Part shown: positions 44,837 to 54,004 of the stretch, piece after piece
How positions within the stretch are numbered: position 1 is the stretch's first letter
How the letters are laid out: every line of letters begins with the position of its first letter
Assembly (NCBI GenBank): GCA_937773555.1
Contig: CALJVT010000002.1
Coordinates: forward strand, 804,501 to 868,500
Length of the DNA: 64,000 bases
DNA from: an uncultured Pseudomonadales bacterium
Lineage (GTDB): Bacteria > Pseudomonadota > Gammaproteobacteria > Pseudomonadales > Balneatricaceae
Direction: 5' to 3'
Translations under genes and position numbers: made by a program
The notes under the pieces: model-generated
The model's database searches: none
Seen by the model: only the letters and a program-made list of their open reading frames with translations
Told to the model about the DNA's origin: nothing

Positions 44837-45543
44837 CCTATTCAAGCCTCAATCATCGTTACGACACTATAAAGCGCGTTGGTATTTTGATTCCATCCTC
44901 AAACACTGTGCTTGAGCCCTTGTCCGCGCGTCTGTTTTCCAACAACCAATCCACGGCGCATTTCTCTCGGCTTAGGGTCATTGATGTGACCCTTAACCAG
45001 CAGTCGTTCGATCAGTTCAGTATGGAGAAACAAATTGATGCGGCACAATTACTCTGTGATGCAGGTGTTGACAGTATTGTCTGGGGTGGCACGTCAGCCA
45101 GCTGGCTTGGTGCGGATCATGATGCAAGGTTGTGTGATTTGCTTGAAAACGCTACAGGCATTCCTTCAGGCAGCTGCACCCTTGAAATGAATCAACTTTT
45201 TAACGCCTGCAATGCAAAAACCTTTGGGCTGGTCACTCCCTACACCTTTGATGTTCAGCAACGCATTATGAAAAATTACGCTTCTATGGGGTTTACCTGC
45301 TTAGCTCAGAGGCATTATGGGGGTTCGATCAGTAGTGATTTTGCCGCTATTGAGGAGTATGTAATTACACAAATGGTTAGAGATGTCGCTAAAAAACGGC
45401 CTGATATTATTTTCATCATGTGCACTAATATGCGTGGGGCGAGGGTGTCTGAAAAACTCAGTGATGAGCTTGGAATTCCAGTATTTGATAGCGCAATAGT
45501 TACCTTAGAAGCGGGTCTGCGTCTAGCCGAAGGTCGTGTTTGA
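44833..45543 (+). CDS. Asp/Glu racemase-superfamily protein, arylmalonate-decarboxylase-like
   Basis: 236 residues of the maleate isomerase/Asp-Glu racemase/AMDase superfamily. N-terminal KRVGILIPSSNTVLEPL, then GTSAS at 86-90 and MCTNM with C197. Racemases and maleate isomerases carry two catalytic Cys; here the first position is Gly86 and only the second Cys is kept, the same pattern as arylmalonate decarboxylase. That suggests decarboxylation of a malonate-type acid rather than racemisation, but this is inferred from two positions. The start is TTG overlapping the SDR stop (TTGA). Confidence 0.8.
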   Translation: MTYSSLNHRYDTIKRVGILIPSSNTVLEPLSARLFSNNQSTAHFSRLRVIDVTLNQQSFDQFSMEKQIDAAQLLCDAGVDSIVWGGTSASWLGADHDARLCDLLENATGIPSGSCTLEMNQLFNACNAKTFGLVTPYTFDVQQRIMKNYASMGFTCLAQRHYGGSISSDFAAIEEYVITQMVRDVAKKRPDIIFIMCTNMRGARVSEKLSDELGIPVFDSAIVTLEAGLRLAEGRV

Positions 45544-45859
45544 AATCGATTGAATAGTGGTCGCTTCTGCCCTATAGATAACGGGCTATAGTGGTGCAAA
45601 ATACAGCATAAGGCCATTACATGTGCTCTATAAATGGTGCGTTTAGATTTTTCCTGAGGTCATCAAAGCTACATATAGTTCTGTTTTATAAAAGTTTTTA
45701 ATTTGGCACGATAATAGCATTAGTCAATGCAGACTTCACAGAAATGATACGAAGTAAGTTTCTAAAAACACGTTATATGAAAGGCTAGCTTTCTTAAAAG
45801 ATTCCAGTTTATAAGACTCAATGATTCATTGGTTTTTTTGAAGTTGGGCCATAATTCTA
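45544..45859. other. Intergenic stretch before the RutR-controlled promoter
   Basis: AT-rich, over 300 bases, with no open frame of note and no clear terminator; GCCC-N10-GGGC at about 45569-45586 is the only small stem I see after the racemase-family gene. Confidence 0.35.
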
Positions 45860-45888
45860 TTGACCAACTGGTCAATTTTTGTTAAAAA
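45860..45888 (+). promoter_or_regulatory. Perfect RutR operator overlapping a promoter
   Basis: TTGACCAACTGGTCAA (45860-45875) matches all 14 defined positions. Its first half is a -35 (TTGACC, 45860-45865) with TAAAAA at 45883-45888 after a 17-base spacer. It controls the ureidopropionase and ABC-transporter operon starting at 45983. Confidence 0.85.
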
Positions 45889-45982
45889 GTTAGGGTAGTG
45901 TGATCAATTTATTTTCAATGCAAGTTGCACTTTAGTTGATTCTTATCACTATTTAATGATCCTAACCTAATAGGTGATGTAC

Positions 45983-46849
45983 ATGACAATAATAAAATCT
46001 GGCCTAATTCAAATGGGCCTTAAAGGTGACACTAGCATGTCACCTGAAAAAATCCGGGACCTAATGTTAGAGGCCCACGCTCCATTAATTGACAAAGCGG
46101 GTGAGGCAGGCGTACAGATACTTTGTTTTCAGGAAGTCTTTACTCAGCCCTACTTTTGCCCTAGCCAGGATAAGCGCTGGTATAGCGCGGCTGAGGCTAT
46201 TCCTAACGGCCACACTACCAATTTAATGTGCGAATATGCCAAGAAGTATCAGATGGTTATTATCGTACCAATATACGAAGAAGCAATGCCTGGGGTTTAC
46301 TACAATACTGCTGCAGTAATCGACGCTGACGGCACCTACCTTGGTAAGTATCGCAAAACTCATATCCCTCATGTGGGTGGTTTTTGGGAAAAATTCTTTT
46401 TTAAACCGGGCGCTTCAAATTGGCCAGTGTTCGACACAGCCTATGGCAAAGTCGGTGTTTATATTTGTTATGACAGACACTTCCCTGAGGGTTGGCGGGC
46501 ATTAGCACTTAAAGGCGCGGAAATTATTTACAATCCTTCTGCCACTGTTGAAGGGATCTCCAAATACTTATGGGAACTGGAACAACCTGCATCAGCAGCT
46601 GCTAATGGTGTTTATATTGCGGCTATTAACCGAGTTGGCACAGAAGCGCCATGGAATATTGGCGAGTTTTATGGTTCCAGCTATTTCGTAAACCCTCGTG
46701 GTCAAATAGAAGCTCAAGCCAGCGCCACAGAAGATGAATTATTGATTCATGATATTGATATGGATATGGTGAGAGAAGTGCGTGATGGGTGGCAGTTCTT
46801 TCGAGACCGCCGCCCAGAAACCTATACCCCACTTACTGATTTAAATTAA
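45983..46849 (+). CDS. Beta-ureidopropionase, nitrilase superfamily (N-carbamoyl-beta-alanine amidohydrolase)
   Basis: 288 residues. Catalytic Glu51 (CFQEVF), Lys125 (GKYRKTHIP) and Cys162 (VYICYDRHFPEG). The stretches after these (IYNPSATVEG, INRVGTE, FYGSSYFV) match eukaryotic and bacterial beta-ureidopropionase closely, better than other nitrilases. It releases beta-alanine (or beta-aminoisobutyrate), CO2 and ammonia: the last step of the reductive pathway. ATG 45983 is chosen because AGG lies 8 bases before it; earlier ATG and GTG codons are too close to that site. It is the first gene after the perfect RutR operator and is followed by a four-gene ABC importer. Confidence 0.92.
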   Translation: MTIIKSGLIQMGLKGDTSMSPEKIRDLMLEAHAPLIDKAGEAGVQILCFQEVFTQPYFCPSQDKRWYSAAEAIPNGHTTNLMCEYAKKYQMVIIVPIYEEAMPGVYYNTAAVIDADGTYLGKYRKTHIPHVGGFWEKFFFKPGASNWPVFDTAYGKVGVYICYDRHFPEGWRALALKGAEIIYNPSATVEGISKYLWELEQPASAAANGVYIAAINRVGTEAPWNIGEFYGSSYFVNPRGQIEAQASATEDELLIHDIDMDMVREVRDGWQFFRDRRPETYTPLTDLN

Positions 46850-46893
46850 TGAGTGACCTGTACCAAATATAATTATAACAAGGAGCTTTTACA

Positions 46894-47700
46894 TTGAATT
46901 TAGCCAGCACAAACACAGCGACAAATAATGTGGTCGAGGTTAAAGAGGTTTGTTTAGACTTCCACACAAAAGATGGGGTTGTTAAAGCGTTGTCTAACGT
47001 GGATTTAAGCATCAATGCTGGTGAGTTTGTTTCCTTTATTGGTCCATCTGGGTGCGGCAAGACAACCTTAATGAGGGTGTTAGCTGACCTAGAGAAACCG
47101 ACCAGCGGATCAGTACTAGTCAATGGTATGTCGCCTGCTGAGGCGCGTAAACAAAGAGCTTATGGCTATGTATTCCAAGCCCCTGCACTACTGCCGTGGC
47201 GCACGGTGCAAGACAATGTGCTACTGCCGTTAGAAATTATGGGTTACAACAAGGATCAGCGGCAAAAATTGGCACAGGAATATTTACAGTTGGTAAGTTT
47301 GTCTGGCTTTGAAGCTAAATACCCTTGGCAACTTTCTGGAGGCATGCAGCAGCGTGTTTCTATTGCCCGTGCGCTGAGTGTGGAGCCTCAACTGTTGTTT
47401 ATGGATGAGCCCTTTGGCGCTCTAGATGAGATCACTCGAGACCATCTAAACGACCAGTTACTGCGTTTATGGCAGCAAACTAAAAAAACTGTCGTATTTG
47501 TCACTCACTCAATACCTGAAGCTGTATTCTTATCCAGCCGCATTGTGGTGATGTCTCCAAGGCCTGGCCGTATTATCGACATTATTGATTGTAATTTACC
47601 TGCAGATAGAACCTTAGATATTCGAGAGTCGCCAGAATTTTTAGCTATTGCCCAGCGAGTGCGTGCTGGATTAGCAGCAGGGCACAATTATGACGACTAG
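46894..47700 (+). CDS. ABC transporter ATPase, SsuB/TauB/ThiZ type
   Basis: 268 residues. Walker A GPSGCGKTT, Q-loop region GYVFQAPALLPWRTVQDNV, signature LSGGMQQR, Walker B LFMDEPFGALDEIT and H-loop VTHSIPEAVFLSSR, together typical of nitrate/sulfonate/taurine and thiamine-precursor importers. The start is TTG with AAGGAG 8 bases upstream. With the two permeases and binding protein that follow it forms a RutR-controlled importer, so the substrate is probably a pyrimidine base or a degradation intermediate, not a sulfonate. Confidence 0.9.
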   Translation: MNLASTNTATNNVVEVKEVCLDFHTKDGVVKALSNVDLSINAGEFVSFIGPSGCGKTTLMRVLADLEKPTSGSVLVNGMSPAEARKQRAYGYVFQAPALLPWRTVQDNVLLPLEIMGYNKDQRQKLAQEYLQLVSLSGFEAKYPWQLSGGMQQRVSIARALSVEPQLLFMDEPFGALDEITRDHLNDQLLRLWQQTKKTVVFVTHSIPEAVFLSSRIVVMSPRPGRIIDIIDCNLPADRTLDIRESPEFLAIAQRVRAGLAAGHNYDD

Positions 47701-48595
47701 CATCGGGCGTAAGCCTAGCTCTACCATTCCAGTAGTTACTGTGATCTTAGCTATTATCATGATTTGGTATGCGGGTGCTATAAACCTTAATAGCCCTCAA
47801 ATTATTGATCGTTATGAAAAAAAGGGTATAGATTGGAGTTTTACCCAATTAGCAACCGATAGCTGGAACATGAAGCGAGCTGTATTGCCATCGCCTCACC
47901 AAATTTTAGCAGAATTAAAAACTACCATTATTGACAAAAATGTCACCTCTAAACGAAGCTTAGTGTTTCATGCAGGTATTACCTTGTCCTCCACTCTTTT
48001 GGGGTTTGTATTGGGCGCAGGCTTGGGCATTAGTTTAGCGGTGGGTATCGTTTATGTTGAGACCTTAGATAAAAGCTTGATGCCGTGGATCATCACCTCC
48101 CAAACGATACCTATACTGGCCCTGGCGCCTATGGTTATTGTGGTTTTTGGTGCCATGGGCATTAGTGGGTTGCTCCCCAAAGCACTCATATCTATGTACC
48201 TATGCTTTTTTCCTGTCGCTGTGGGTATGGTAAAGGGCTTACGCTCACCACAGCCGATGTTAGTGGATTTATTAAACACCTACAGTGCCAGTAAATGGCA
48301 GGTGTTTTGGCGTTTACGGCTGCCATCGGCAGTGCCGTTTCTGTTTGCTAGCCTTAAAGTGGCTATTGCCCTAAGTTTAGTAGGGGCTATAGTGGCCGAA
48401 TTGCCCACGGGAGGGCAGGCTGGTTTGGGTGCGCGTTTACTGTCTGGTTCTTATTATGGCCAAACAAACCTCATCTGGGCGTCTTTAATTGTTGCTGCAG
48501 TAATGTCTGCCAGTTTGGTTTCTATACTGGGCATAATTGAGCGCAAAGTATGCTACCGACTCGCTGGTGGACAGGAGATTAGTAATGAACTCTAG
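47690..48595 (+). CDS. ABC transporter permease (SsuC/TauC type), first
   Basis: 301 residues, about six TM segments. EAA loop LLNTYSASKWQVFWRLRLPSAVP. An insert between TM1 and the usual start of the core (IDRYEKKGIDWSF...PSPHQILAEL) is longer than in SsuC. ATG overlaps the ATPase stop by 11 bases. It pairs with a second, different permease, so the channel is heterodimeric. Confidence 0.88.
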   Translation: MTTSIGRKPSSTIPVVTVILAIIMIWYAGAINLNSPQIIDRYEKKGIDWSFTQLATDSWNMKRAVLPSPHQILAELKTTIIDKNVTSKRSLVFHAGITLSSTLLGFVLGAGLGISLAVGIVYVETLDKSLMPWIITSQTIPILALAPMVIVVFGAMGISGLLPKALISMYLCFFPVAVGMVKGLRSPQPMLVDLLNTYSASKWQVFWRLRLPSAVPFLFASLKVAIALSLVGAIVAELPTGGQAGLGARLLSGSYYGQTNLIWASLIVAAVMSASLVSILGIIERKVCYRLAGGQEISNEL

Positions 48596-49748
48596 CTCTA
48601 TGTTGCATCGTTTAAGCTCGTCCTGTGGCTTAGCATTACTGCTTTCGTTGTTGGCACTTACGTTACCTTGGGCAGCCAGTTCAGCTGAAACCATGGGTGT
48701 GAATGCTTGGCAGCATTTAGATTGGTTGATCTTGTTGTTGACAGTGGCGCTATGTGCTCTGGCAGGCCTTACATTAGTCAATCAACTATTACCTAGGGCG
48801 TTTCTGGTTACTGCATTAACGCTGATAGCGCTATGGCAAGTCACCAGTGTGGTTAAACACGCCGAACTTGCAGGGCAGACACAATTTGGCTTTTGGTCGC
48901 TGGTTATTGCCATAGGCCTGTGTGTTTGGGCTAGTATGAAATTTTTAGCAACAATAAGACTTTTTGGTAATAAGGCACAAGGGTTCATTAACTTAATGAT
49001 TCCAGCCTTATTAGGTGCATGGTTTATCAGTTTATGGGAGCTTGCAGCCATAGGCTTTGCTATCCCTCATGTACTGTTACCCGCTCCAAGTGTGGTGGGA
49101 GAAGCCATTGTTTCATCTATTCCTACTTTGGCTGCAGACTTCAACCAAACAGTCATTAAAGCAGTTATTCCAGGCTTTTTATTAGGTAACTTTGTTGGCT
49201 TTAGCGTTGCTGTGGTGGCTGATAAAATACCTTTTCTGCGGCGTGGTTTATTGCCCGTGGGTAACCTCGTTAGTGCTATTCCAATAGTAGGTATTGCACC
49301 CATTATGGTGATGTGGTTTGGTTTTGACTGGCAATCTAAAGTGGCTGTTGTGGTTATTATGACTTTTTTCCCTATGCTGGTGAATACCATTGCTGGGCTG
49401 GGTGAATCCGATGCTATGGAAAAAGATCTACTGCGCTCCTATGGAGCGACCTACTGGCAAAGCTTCTTTAAGCTGCGATTACCTAACGCACTTCCGTTTG
49501 TTTTTAACGCATTAAAAATAAACTCAACACTAGCCTTAATTGGCGCCATTGTAGCTGAGTTTTTTGGTACCCCTATTGTGGGAATGGGGTTCCGTATATC
49601 TACCGAAGTAGGACGTATGAATATTGAAATGGTGTGGGCATCTATTGCCGTTGCAGCTTTGGCTGGGTCAACATTTTATGGTGTTTTAGCTTTGTTAGAA
49701 AGGCGGGTCACCTTTTGGCACGCATCTTTCAGGAAGGCCCATCATTAA
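48585..49748 (+). CDS. ABC transporter permease, second, with N-terminal membrane extension
   Basis: 387 residues. The core from about residue 135 is SsuC-like with EAA loop LLRSYGATYWQSFFKLRLPNALP. The first 130 residues add three or four hydrophobic segments not found in SsuC/TauC. AGGAG lies 7 bases before the ATG, which overlaps the upstream permease by 11 bases. The extension may contact the binding protein or a partner, which is unknown. Confidence 0.87.
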   Translation: MNSSSMLHRLSSSCGLALLLSLLALTLPWAASSAETMGVNAWQHLDWLILLLTVALCALAGLTLVNQLLPRAFLVTALTLIALWQVTSVVKHAELAGQTQFGFWSLVIAIGLCVWASMKFLATIRLFGNKAQGFINLMIPALLGAWFISLWELAAIGFAIPHVLLPAPSVVGEAIVSSIPTLAADFNQTVIKAVIPGFLLGNFVGFSVAVVADKIPFLRRGLLPVGNLVSAIPIVGIAPIMVMWFGFDWQSKVAVVVIMTFFPMLVNTIAGLGESDAMEKDLLRSYGATYWQSFFKLRLPNALPFVFNALKINSTLALIGAIVAEFFGTPIVGMGFRISTEVGRMNIEMVWASIAVAALAGSTFYGVLALLERRVTFWHASFRKAHH

Positions 49749-49831
49749 TTAAAAAGTAGTTTTTATTAAGTAGGATGATGATTGAATATGCTCTTTTAGA
49801 GTAACGTTTATAAACCGTTGGAGGTAAAGTA

Positions 49832-50824
49832 ATGAAAAATAAGTACAAGATAAGCAGTTTAATAGCTGGACTAACCCTCGCTGCATCAAGCAGCTTAGTG
49901 CACGCGGCAGATGATGTAACCCTGCAGCTTAAGTGGGTAACACAAGCCCAGTTCGCCGGCTACTTTGTAGCCCAGGATCAAGGTTTTTATGATGCAGAAG
50001 ACCTTAACGTAACGATTAAGCCAGGTGGGCCAGATGTGGCTCCCCCACAGGTGATTGCCGGTGGTGGTGCAGACGTAGTGGTAGACTGGATGCCTTCGGC
50101 CCTAGCGTCCAGGGAAAAAGGTTTAGCGCTAGTTAATATTGCGCAGCCATTTAAAAACTCAGGCATGATGCTCACGTGTCGTAAAGACAGTGGCATCACC
50201 TCGCCAGCCGACCTAAAAGATAAAACATTAGGGGTTTGGTTTTATGGTAACGAGTATCCATTCTTAAGCTGGATGGGTAAGTTGGGTTTAGCTATTGATG
50301 GCAGCGCCGGCGGTGTTAGCGTACTAAAACAAGGCTTCAACGTAGATCCTATTTTGCAAAAACAAGCAGAATGTGTGTCTACTATGACCTATAACGAGTA
50401 CTGGCAAATTATTGATGCCGGGTTGGATGCCGATGAATTGGTAAACTTCAAGTATGAAGACCAAGGCGTAGCAACTTTAGAAGATGGTTTGTATGTGCTT
50501 GAAAAGAACCTAGCAGATGCTGCCTTCGTTGATAAGATGGCTCGTTTTGTTCGTGCCTCCATGAAAGGCTGGGAATGGGCTAGAGCTAATCCTGATGCCG
50601 CTGCTGATATCGTTTTAGAAAACGATGAAACGGGTGCGCAAACAGAAGAGCATCAGCGCCGTATGATGGCTGAGGTTAATAAGCTCACTATGAATGGTGG
50701 TAAGTTATCGACAGCTGACTATCAGCGCACTGTTGAGACCTTAATGAATGGGGGTTCTGACCCAGTAATATCCTCTATGCCAAAAGGTGCTTGGACTCAC
50801 CAAGTTTGGGATGCTGCTTTTTAA
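49832..50824 (+). CDS. ABC transporter substrate-binding protein, NMT1/THI5-like
   Basis: 330 residues. Signal peptide MKNKYKISSLIAGLTLAASSSLVHA, cleavage after VHA. The NMT1 core opens VTLQLKWVTQAQFAGYFVAQDQGFY, very close to ThiY-type pyrimidine-binding proteins, with GGGADVVVDW and LGVWFYGNEYPFLSW. ThiY binds a thiamine-derived pyrimidine (HMP precursor), so a pyrimidine-like ligand fits the family and the location. GGAG lies 9 bases before the ATG. Last gene of the operon begun by beta-ureidopropionase. Confidence 0.9.
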   Translation: MKNKYKISSLIAGLTLAASSSLVHAADDVTLQLKWVTQAQFAGYFVAQDQGFYDAEDLNVTIKPGGPDVAPPQVIAGGGADVVVDWMPSALASREKGLALVNIAQPFKNSGMMLTCRKDSGITSPADLKDKTLGVWFYGNEYPFLSWMGKLGLAIDGSAGGVSVLKQGFNVDPILQKQAECVSTMTYNEYWQIIDAGLDADELVNFKYEDQGVATLEDGLYVLEKNLADAAFVDKMARFVRASMKGWEWARANPDAAADIVLENDETGAQTEEHQRRMMAEVNKLTMNGGKLSTADYQRTVETLMNGGSDPVISSMPKGAWTHQVWDAAF

Positions 50825-50910
50825 GCGATTAGCTTAACTTGCAAACCAATGAGGGGGTTGTTTTAGATATTCCTATAATAGCCTCCTCAGTATTAATTTG
50901 TTAATAAAAT

Positions 50911-50926
50911 TTTACCAAAGGGTCAA
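50911..50926. promoter_or_regulatory. Upstream RutR-like operator of the degradation operon
   Basis: TTTACCAAAGGGTCAA, 12 of 14 defined positions of the RutR palindrome. It lies 23 bases upstream of a second operator (about two helical turns), which would allow two regulators to bind on the same face. Confidence 0.6.
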
Positions 50927-50933
50927 TTAGTTC

Positions 50934-50962
50934 TTGACCATTTGGTAAAACGTTGTTAAAAA
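50934..50962 (+). promoter_or_regulatory. RutR operator and promoter of the degradation operon
   Basis: TTGACCATTTGGTAAA (50934-50949) has 13 of 14 defined positions. TTGACC serves as -35, with TAAAAA at 50957-50962 after a 17-base spacer: the same layout as at 45860. Transcription would run into the dihydropyrimidinase gene at 51087. Confidence 0.8.
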
Positions 50963-51068
50963 TGAAGTAAGAACCGTTATTCTAATTACTTGTTAGTGAG
51001 TATCGCTTAAATAATAACAACAACTAACTTAGTGAAGGGCCTATTTAATGTCCACCATTAAGCGTTAA

Positions 51069-52532
<1,464 letters not shown>

Positions 52533-52559
52533 ACCAAAATTGTAGAACGGATTACTTTC

Positions 52560-52581
52560 TGGGCTCCCATATGGCAGCCCA
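52560..52581 (+). repeat. Intercistronic hairpin between dihydropyrimidinase and preT
   Basis: TGGGCT (52560-52565)/AGCCCA (52576-52581), 6 bp stem with a 10-base loop, not followed by T residues. Possibly reduces read-through or protects the upstream mRNA; a full terminator is not supported. Confidence 0.35.
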
Positions 52582-52643
52582 TTAGCAATGCTTTGGCTTA
52601 ATTTTGCCAAGTGTTACCAATAATAAAATTGAGGATCACTACT

Positions 52644-53993
52644 GTGACTGCACTTACTTCCAACAGCGCTGGCCAATCTGTGCCTGCAGGGCACCGCCTA
52701 AGCGAAGCAGATTACCAGACTAACTTTTCTGATATACATACCCCCCTTGATGCTCGAAGCGCTATAGTTGAAGCTGACAGATGCTATTACTGCTACGGTG
52801 CGCCGTGCCAGACTGCATGCCCAACAGATATTGATGTGCCTAGTTTTATTCGCATGATTAGTGAAAAGAATGAAGTAGGAGCGGCTGGGAAAATTTTGTC
52901 AGAAAATATCATGGGTGGCACATGTGCTAGAGCCTGTCCCGTGGAAACCTTATGTGAAGACGCTTGTGTTAGAAATACTGAAGATGATCGACCGATTCAA
53001 ATTGGCTTGTTACAACGATTTGCTACTGATCGGGCTAGTGAATTAGGTGCTAAATTTTTTACGCGTAAGGCTGCAACTGGTTATTCAGTAGCCGTTGTGG
53101 GTGCCGGGCCAGCAGGGCTTTCTTGTGCCCACCGCTTAGCTACTTTAGGCCATGACGTGGTTATTTACGAAGCTCAGGAGAAATCTGGGGGACTTAATGA
53201 ATATGGCCTTGCCGCCTATAAAATGGCTGGGGATTATGCTCAAAAAGAAGTTGAAAATATTCTCTCCATTGGTGGAATTAGCATAAAGCATGGCATTAAA
53301 GTAGGTAAAGACGTTAGTGTTGCAGAACTCCAAACTAACCATGATGCTGTGTTTATGGGTGTAGGTTTAGGCACTAGTAAAGACATACAGTTAGATGGAG
53401 AAGACGCATCTGGGGTACTTAATGCGGTAGATTATATTCATCAACTCAGACAGGCCAAAGATTTAGGGCAACTGCCCGTCGGTCAGGATGTAGTCGTTAT
53501 TGGCGGTGGTATGACAGCCATCGACATCGCCATACAAATTAAACGCCTTGGTGCAGCTAATGTCACTATGGCCTACCGCCGAGGTAAGGAACATATGAAC
53601 GCCAGTATTGAGGAGCAAGAATTTGCCCTTAACGAAGGCGTTCATATTGCTCACTGGGCTAAACCTGTTAGCTTGCAAATAGAGCAGGGAACAATCACTG
53701 GTGTTGAGTTTAAAAAGGCTAATGTTGAGGGAAATGAAACCTATATCACACCAACAGACATGTTGTTTAAAGCCATTGGGCAGAGCTTAACTCCCATTAA
53801 TATGGGCACCACTGAATTTGTCAAAACCAGTGGCAAATATGATGTAGACAACGAATTGCGCACCTCTCAACTAGGCATCTGGGCAGGTGGCGATTGTGTC
53901 GCTGGCAGTGATGACTTAGCTGTAAGTGCCGTGCAAGACGGTAAACTTGCTGCCCTATCTATTGATAAAACATTAACGCAAAGCCAAGCATAA
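52644..53993 (+). CDS. preT: Dihydropyrimidine dehydrogenase subunit PreT
   Basis: 449 residues (E. coli PreT 412). N-terminal iron-sulfur region with C47, C50, C55, C59 and C94, C98, C104, C108, as in GltD-type oxidoreductases, then FAD-binding VVGAGPAGLS (151-160) and a second Rossmann motif VVIGGGMTAIDIA for NAD(P)H. It passes electrons from NAD(P)H to PreA. GTG 52644 is chosen because GAGG lies 9 bases before it; an earlier TTG would add 11 residues with no support. PreA follows after 11 bases. Confidence 0.95.
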   Translation: MTALTSNSAGQSVPAGHRLSEADYQTNFSDIHTPLDARSAIVEADRCYYCYGAPCQTACPTDIDVPSFIRMISEKNEVGAAGKILSENIMGGTCARACPVETLCEDACVRNTEDDRPIQIGLLQRFATDRASELGAKFFTRKAATGYSVAVVGAGPAGLSCAHRLATLGHDVVIYEAQEKSGGLNEYGLAAYKMAGDYAQKEVENILSIGGISIKHGIKVGKDVSVAELQTNHDAVFMGVGLGTSKDIQLDGEDASGVLNAVDYIHQLRQAKDLGQLPVGQDVVVIGGGMTAIDIAIQIKRLGAANVTMAYRRGKEHMNASIEEQEFALNEGVHIAHWAKPVSLQIEQGTITGVEFKKANVEGNETYITPTDMLFKAIGQSLTPINMGTTEFVKTSGKYDVDNELRTSQLGIWAGGDCVAGSDDLAVSAVQDGKLAALSIDKTLTQSQA

Positions 53994-54004
53994 AGGAGAC
54001 CATC

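Noticed and set aside
46894-50824. Sulfonate/taurine importer (SsuABC/TauABC) by family resemblance
   Set aside because: The binding protein is closer to ThiY-like pyrimidine binders, the operon starts with beta-ureidopropionase, and it lies behind a perfect RutR operator.
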